Positions 60,014-64,000 of a stretch of DNA of 64,000 nucleotides are shown here, piece after piece (the first letter of the stretch is position 1; every line of letters starts with the position of its first letter). The position numbers and the translations under genes were made by a program. Under the pieces are notes generated by a model. The model was not told the origin of the DNA. It searched no databases and worked only from the letters and a program-made list of their open reading frames with translations. Source of the DNA: Excoecaria cochinchinensis (Eukaryota; Streptophyta; Magnoliopsida; Malpighiales; Euphorbiaceae); the NCBI GenBank assembly GCA_947683425.1, contig CANTUQ010000158.1, positions 2,294,001 to 2,358,000 on the forward strand. The letters run 5' to 3'.

Positions 60014-61228
60014 AATAATAAATTTCCAGAAGAAGCTACTGAGAAAGACCAGAGGATGATCCGGAAGCTATCTACTCAGTTCATATCCTTGGAAGGGGTG
60101 TTGTACAAAAGACAGTCGAACGGGATTCAGCTCAGGTGCTTGAATGAAAAGGAAGCCCGCAAGGTGATGGAGGAAACCCATGCAGGTGTCTGTGGGGCCC
60201 ACATGAACGGTTTGACCTTGGCTAAGAAGATCATGAGGCAAGGCTTTTATTGGCTTATGATAGACAACGACTGCTCGAAATATGTTAAACAATGCCAGCT
60301 GTGCCAATAATATGCAGACTTGAGACACCTGCCAGTATCATAATTACATAACCTGACATCACCTTGGCCTTTCGCTGCTTGGGGGATAGATATCATTGGA
60401 GAGATTCGCCCTACGGCGTCCAATGGGCACAGATACATCATAGTCGCAATTGATTATTTTACCAAATGGGTAGAGGCGAAATCCTTCAAGAAGATTGAAG
60501 CAAGGGATATGGCCAAGTTCATAGAGAGAAATTTGATCTGCAGATATGGCCTCCCTCATCACATAGTGTCTGACAATGGAGTACAGTTCATGGGAGAAAC
60601 CAGGAAGCTCCTCGAGAAATATGGTGTCGAGCATCATAAATCCTCTCCCTACCGACCACAAACGAATGGAGCAGTAGAAGCCGCTAATAAGAATATGAAG
60701 AAAATCCTGTCCAAGATGGTCCAAACCTAATAAGACTGGGCTGAAAAGTTACCTTTTGCCCTGTGGGGATGTAGAACAACAGTAAGGACATTTACAGGCG
60801 CTACACCATTTTCCCTGGTATATGGAACGGAAGCAGTATTACCAGTTGAGATAGAGCTCAAATCACTGCGGGTGGTCATGGAAGCCCAAATCCCAGAGGC
60901 CGAATGGGCGCAGCAGAGGCTACAGCACTTGAATTTACTGGATGAGAGTAGGCTGGAAGCTTATTATCATAATCAGATTTACCAGAAGAGATTGGCAAGA
61001 ACTTTCGGAAAGAAGGTAAGAAAGCATCCGTTGAAAGAAGGGGACTTGGTGTTCAAGCAGATGAGGCCAGGTATACCAGATATTAGAGGGAAATTCAGAC
61101 CGACCTGGGAAGGGCCGTATATCCTTAAGAAACTGCTATCCAAAGGAGCTGCAATCTTGTCAGATAGTGATGGGAACGAATTCAAGGAGCCGATCAATAT
61201 CGACAGACTCAAAAGGTTCCATGGCTAA
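60014..61228 (+). pseudogene. pol: Tat integrase (four in-frame TAA stops)
   Basis: Zinc-binding HHCC domain: EETHAGVCGAHMNGL...YVKQCQLCQ. Catalytic core with all three acidic residues: WGIDIIGE, VSDNGVQFMGE, TNGAVEAANKNMKK. The C-terminal part has the GPY module (TWEGPYILKKLLSKGAA) and ends NIDRLKRFHG at 61228. TAA stops at 60308-60310, 60341-60343, 60728-60730 and 60731-60733 lie in an otherwise continuous frame, so the damage is point mutation. Integrase would insert the cDNA, making 5-bp duplications like those seen here. Confidence 0.9.
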
Positions 61229-61615
61229 AGACCAAAATAAAAAGAAGAGAATAAAATGCCCTGCAAGTCGAAAACCGAAAAAAGGCGGCTGTGCTAAAAT
61301 TGGGCGCCTCGACAGGGTGAAAACCGAAAAAAGGCATCCTGTGCAAAAATTAGAGGCATGAGAGAAAATGTCCGATCGTGAAAACCCGAGAGGGCCGATT
61401 GGTAATAGGAGTTGATGCTGTTAAAATTTGGTTCTTTGTATTAACAGCGCGTAAGCAGCTGAGTAAATGCCAAAACTGATCAAGTATGCTGAAATTATAT
61501 GAAAATGTACACAAATTTGTGAAATAGAATGAATATTATTCTTTTCATTTTTGTCATTTCCTAGTTCTGCATCAAAAAGAAATGTAGCACCAAAAAGATA
61601 CATATGTAAGCCAAG
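61229..61615 (+). other. Non-coding tail after integrase, with GAAAACCGAAAAAAGGC repeats
   Basis: Two units (about 61269-61301 and 61318-61351) of GAAAACCGAAAAAAGGC followed by CTGTGC(T/A)AAAATT, and a third partial unit GTGAAAACCCGAGAGGG (61378-61394). I recall similar repeats behind integrase in other Tat elements. No ORF. Confidence 0.6.
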
Positions 61616-62977
61616 CTAAGTCCTGCTGCTGCTCTCGACGACCAGATGCTTGAGCCCTCGAGTCCTGTTATCAGATGCTGGACTAAGGATCCACTTCTTG
61701 TACTCGTTAGTCGAAGACACGGAATGATTGCCGAACCTTAGGATAACAGTCTTCACTGGTAGTCTTCCCCACAGCTCATGATACCGAGAAGCAAATGCAG
61801 CCGAGAGAGCTCCTCCTCGAAAAGACAAGGGAACCCTCACTACATCCTGGGTCATCCCGAGCTGGCGTGTACATCGAGAGGTGATGTAGAAGGTGGCCTG
61901 ACGGAGGCCGCAGAGGGGAACACACCCCGATGGCCCATTAATGACCACATGAGATAGTGGGAGCCAGGCAGACGTAAAACTGATGTCGTCGTCTGACAGC
62001 TCGCCAAATCGGGTAATGCCTTCACCAGTAGTGGCACACCCATGAAGTCATCGACGCGGCAAAAAGTGGCTCGGCGAGTACTGTGGAGTAACTGGAGGGG
62101 GTGGCTCAGATAGCATCTTCAGTTTCTCTTGCAGCCAGATCTAAAAAGAACAAAATAAAAAAGGAGAAAAAGAAAGAAGAGAAGAAAAAGAAGAAGAAAA
62201 AAAAGAAAAAAAAAGCCGCTGGAGTAAGTAGGGTTTACTTCAGGCAAAAATAAGGCACAGGGTTGCGTGAAAATCCGAAAGGACGCACCTCCCGCTAAGA
62301 AAGGTTGTGTGAAAATCCATAAGGGACGCACTACCTTTAAAATAATGACGTACCTGGAGCAATAAGGGGCTGCCGGCAAAGGTTGTAGTGGATCCAGAGC
62401 TCACAGCGTCCAAGCCCAGAATGGTCTCGGCCAGGATGAGCGGCAAGGGTGATAATCCCAGATGAAAGTTGCCCAAGACTCCGAACAGGAGGGAGTCACC
62501 TGTCAAACCCCCTGGAACAACAGTGAGGAAGTTCACCATGCAAAACAAGAATATGATGCTTACCCGATAGGTGGGGATGTCGGTGAACTGATCTAGAGCC
62601 TCGATCAATGGTCCCAGAGCGAAGGAAGGGCCCGGGTGAATCAGCCGGACGGCCTCAGAAGAAGGTATGCCGAGGGCCATGGCTATGTCCCGGATCTGTA
62701 ATAGACCACAGCGGGGGACGCAAGGCAGAGCACTAGGAGGGAACCAGGCTCCCAGGATGGTAGCTAACTCTTCAGGCAAAGCGCACAGTTCCTGGTAGGT
62801 GAAGCGAAAGACGTGAAACTGGGGGTTCAAGAAGTGGGTAGCCGCAAGAAGGAGGTTTTGGTTGACTTTGACCCGGCACAGGTATTTCAGCCCGGACAGA
62901 GAGGAAAGGGCGCCTTCTTCCCAAGTGTGTTTGTCATCTAAAATACGGTGCATCCTTTGGGCTAGAGAAGAAGACAT
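61616..62977 (-). pseudogene. Antisense ORF of the Tat element, plant-mobile-domain-like, two exons
   Basis: Exon 1 (62977-62354) starts MSSSLAQRMHRILDDKHTWE; an upstream in-frame ATG at 63034 is possible. It has FHVFRFTYQELCALPEELATIL, shown here to note FRF..xELC..PEE, the opening of plant mobile domain proteins. Donor CAG/GTACGT at 62353, long polypyrimidine tract (62145-62215) and acceptor TTTTTAG at 62141 define a phase-0 intron. Exon 2 (62140-61616) has SAWLPLSHVVINGPSG and FYITSRCTRQLGMTQDVVRV, the RQ-G-Q-V end of that domain. One TGA (62050-62048) interrupts exon 2. Extra antisense ORFs between integrase and 3' LTR are known in Tat elements; the function is unknown. Confidence 0.7.
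62141..62353 (-). other. Predicted intron of the antisense ORF
   Basis: GTACGT...TTAG, 213 bp, phase 0. Its 3' half is an almost pure pyrimidine tract in the antisense sense; on the plus strand it is a 70-bp purine run that could be mistaken for a polypurine tract. An intron on this strand would not be removed from the sense genomic RNA, so it can survive retrotransposition. Confidence 0.6.
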
Positions 62978-63046
62978 GTTGAGAAAGATGAAAGGCTCAA
63001 GATGTTGGAAAATGAAGAGACATAAGAAGGGCAAAAATTTTGAAAA

Positions 63047-63289
63047 ATTTATAGGGAAGTGTCACCGACGGCCTACCCGCCCCTACACAGCGACGGCATG
63101 CCCGCCTATCCTGAGGGACGGCCTGCCCGCCTCTCCTAAGAGACGGCCTGCCAGTCGGTGTAGATCCACCTGGCAGACGTCGGCATTGCATTCATCACGC
63201 GCATTAACTTGCATTTATGGCATGACAGACGGCCAGCCCGTCGGTCACATGCAGACGCCCAGTCCATCGGTCACGAAATTCTATATAAG
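63047..63289. promoter_or_regulatory. Possible divergent promoter with CpG cassette
   Basis: A minus-strand CCCTATAAATTTT (63046-63056) lies about 70 bp upstream of the antisense ORF start. A plus-strand CTATATAAGGGCGAG (TATATAA 63282-63288) faces the other way. Between them is a CpG cluster with repeated GACGGCCTGCCCGCC and GACGGCCAGCCCGTCGGTC units, the motif also found upstream of the TATA region in Tat LTRs (27415-27510, 43230-43400). Activity is inferred. Confidence 0.5.
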
Positions 63290-64000
63290 GGCGAGTGACA
63301 GACGGTGCAAATGCTGCTGTCCCTTTCATTTCCTCTCTCAAACCGTTTTTTTTTTTGCGTTTTTTAGCGGTTTTTCAAGCATTTCCTCTTATTTTTTCGC
63401 GATTTCTTCATATCTTTGCATTCTCTACTCACCGGGTGCTTGGATATTTATTTTTCTCCAGTTTCTACACTTCTCACGACTACAAGTAAGTAAATAACTA
63501 CTTTCTTTTGAATTTTATTAAATTTATTTCTTCTTTCAACTTTAAAAATGTTTAGAAAATTTTAGATGCCTTAGGAATTTAGGGAGAATGCTGCCCATTT
63601 TTTTTTATTATTATTTTAGTGCAATTAAACCTGAATTTTTGCATGATCACATAGAAATAGATTTTTTCTATAACTTTGGTGCTTTAGAAATAGACAGTTT
63701 CTAGCGCACTATTATGTGTATATATTGCTTGTGAGGCCTGAGGCCATTATTTTTGTGTTGTTGGGGACTCACTCTTGCCGGGGTGTGTCCCATTTACATG
63801 CGTATATTATTGTCAAGGCCTGAGGCCTATTTTGTTGCCTTTTTATGCAGGAGGTCCGGCATACCCCTGCCGAGGTGTTGCCCAATTTTTTATTATTTAT
63901 TCTAGAATTGGATATTTTCATGCATAATGCATGCCTTGGGACCTAGAAAGCCCATTTCCTTTACTCGTTTCAAATTATTTTCATGCTAATTGCATATTAT
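63290..64000 (+). other. Rightward leader-like region with splice donor, no gene seen
   Basis: After the TATA box comes a CT-rich stretch (63315-63475) and a strong donor match TACAA/GTAAGTAA at 63486. Then about two units of roughly 85 bp contain GGCCTGAGGCC (63735-63745, 63817-63827) and TGCCGNGGTGT. An acceptor-like TTTTTATGCAG lies near 63840. No ORF over 70 codons continues to the edge, so any coding exon would be beyond 64000. An LTR of another element is the main alternative. Confidence 0.35.

Larger units (their letters stand above)
42975..64000 (+). mobile_element. Large Tat/Ogre-type retrotransposon, 3' end beyond window
   Basis: Order: 5' LTR, tRNA-Arg-like primer site, 0.9-kb leader, gag-protease, G-patch-like tail, RT, RNase H, second RNase H, integrase, antisense ORF. 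No 3' LTR is found before 64000. Three foreign insertions (47080-50003, 51926-55545, 57530-60008) add about 9 kb. The dual RNase H and the antisense ORF behind integrase are traits of the plant Tat lineage. The many in-frame stops make it non-functional. Confidence 0.9.

Noticed and set aside
62145..62215. Purine run taken as the Tat polypurine tract before a 3' LTR
   Set aside because: No LTR start (TGTAGACACC type) follows. The run fits the polypyrimidine tract of the antisense intron.
1..64000. Host protein-coding gene, rRNA or organelle insertion
   Set aside because: All recognisable coding sequence is Gag, Pol or the Tat antisense ORF. No conserved exon set, rRNA block or plastid gene was seen.

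Overview
The window is repeat DNA from a flowering-plant nuclear genome, AT-rich and without a recognisable host gene. The plant call rests on two kinds of Ty3/Gypsy retrotransposon with plant-specific hallmarks. The first is the Tat lineage, with a tRNA-Arg-like primer site, a second RNase H domain after reverse transcriptase, and an extra antisense ORF behind integrase. The second is Tekay/Del-type chromoviruses, with a tRNA-Met primer site TGGTATCAGAGC and a purine tract of the form ACGAAATTTC..TTAAGGGGGAG. A Mutator-type MITE and tRNA-derived SINE copies are also present. The species cannot be named from the sequence.

Layout. 1-8304: leftward Tat element (gag start, leader, primer site, LTR), its LTR split by a leftward chromoviral solo LTR (1811-6099). 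8305-11808: LTR fragments. 11809-13603: rightward long chromoviral LTR, interrupted at 13604 by a leftward non-autonomous element with 4.7-kb LTRs. That element's 3' LTR (13604-18707) carries a MITE. Its 5' LTR (19466-41091) is split by a Tat deletion derivative (21578-35094) and by a 5.3-kb solo LTR (35320-40599). The Tat derivative contains a gag-only chromovirus (22072-30855), which contains a Tat solo LTR (25144-27762). 41092-42974: a SINE palindrome and a leftward chromoviral LTR. 42975 to the end: a large rightward Tat element with LTR, leader, gag-pro, RT, two RNase H domains, integrase and a spliced antisense ORF. It is broken by a Tat solo LTR (47080-50003), a truncated leftward chromovirus (51926-55545) and a chromoviral solo LTR (57530-60008). 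Target-site duplications at most junctions fix the insertion order.

How the parts work together. The Tat element at 42975 has every pol domain but is dead in its present form: gag-pro carries in-frame TAG stops and integrase carries TAA stops. The gag-only chromovirus could only have moved with help in trans. The least explained signals are non-coding: a three-hairpin module with covarying stems and constant flanks near the 3' end of chromoviral LTRs; CpG-rich clusters of short palindromes beside TATA boxes; a copy of the Tat primer site inside U5; gene-like LTR leaders with splice donors; and a possible divergent promoter at the head of the Tat antisense ORF.
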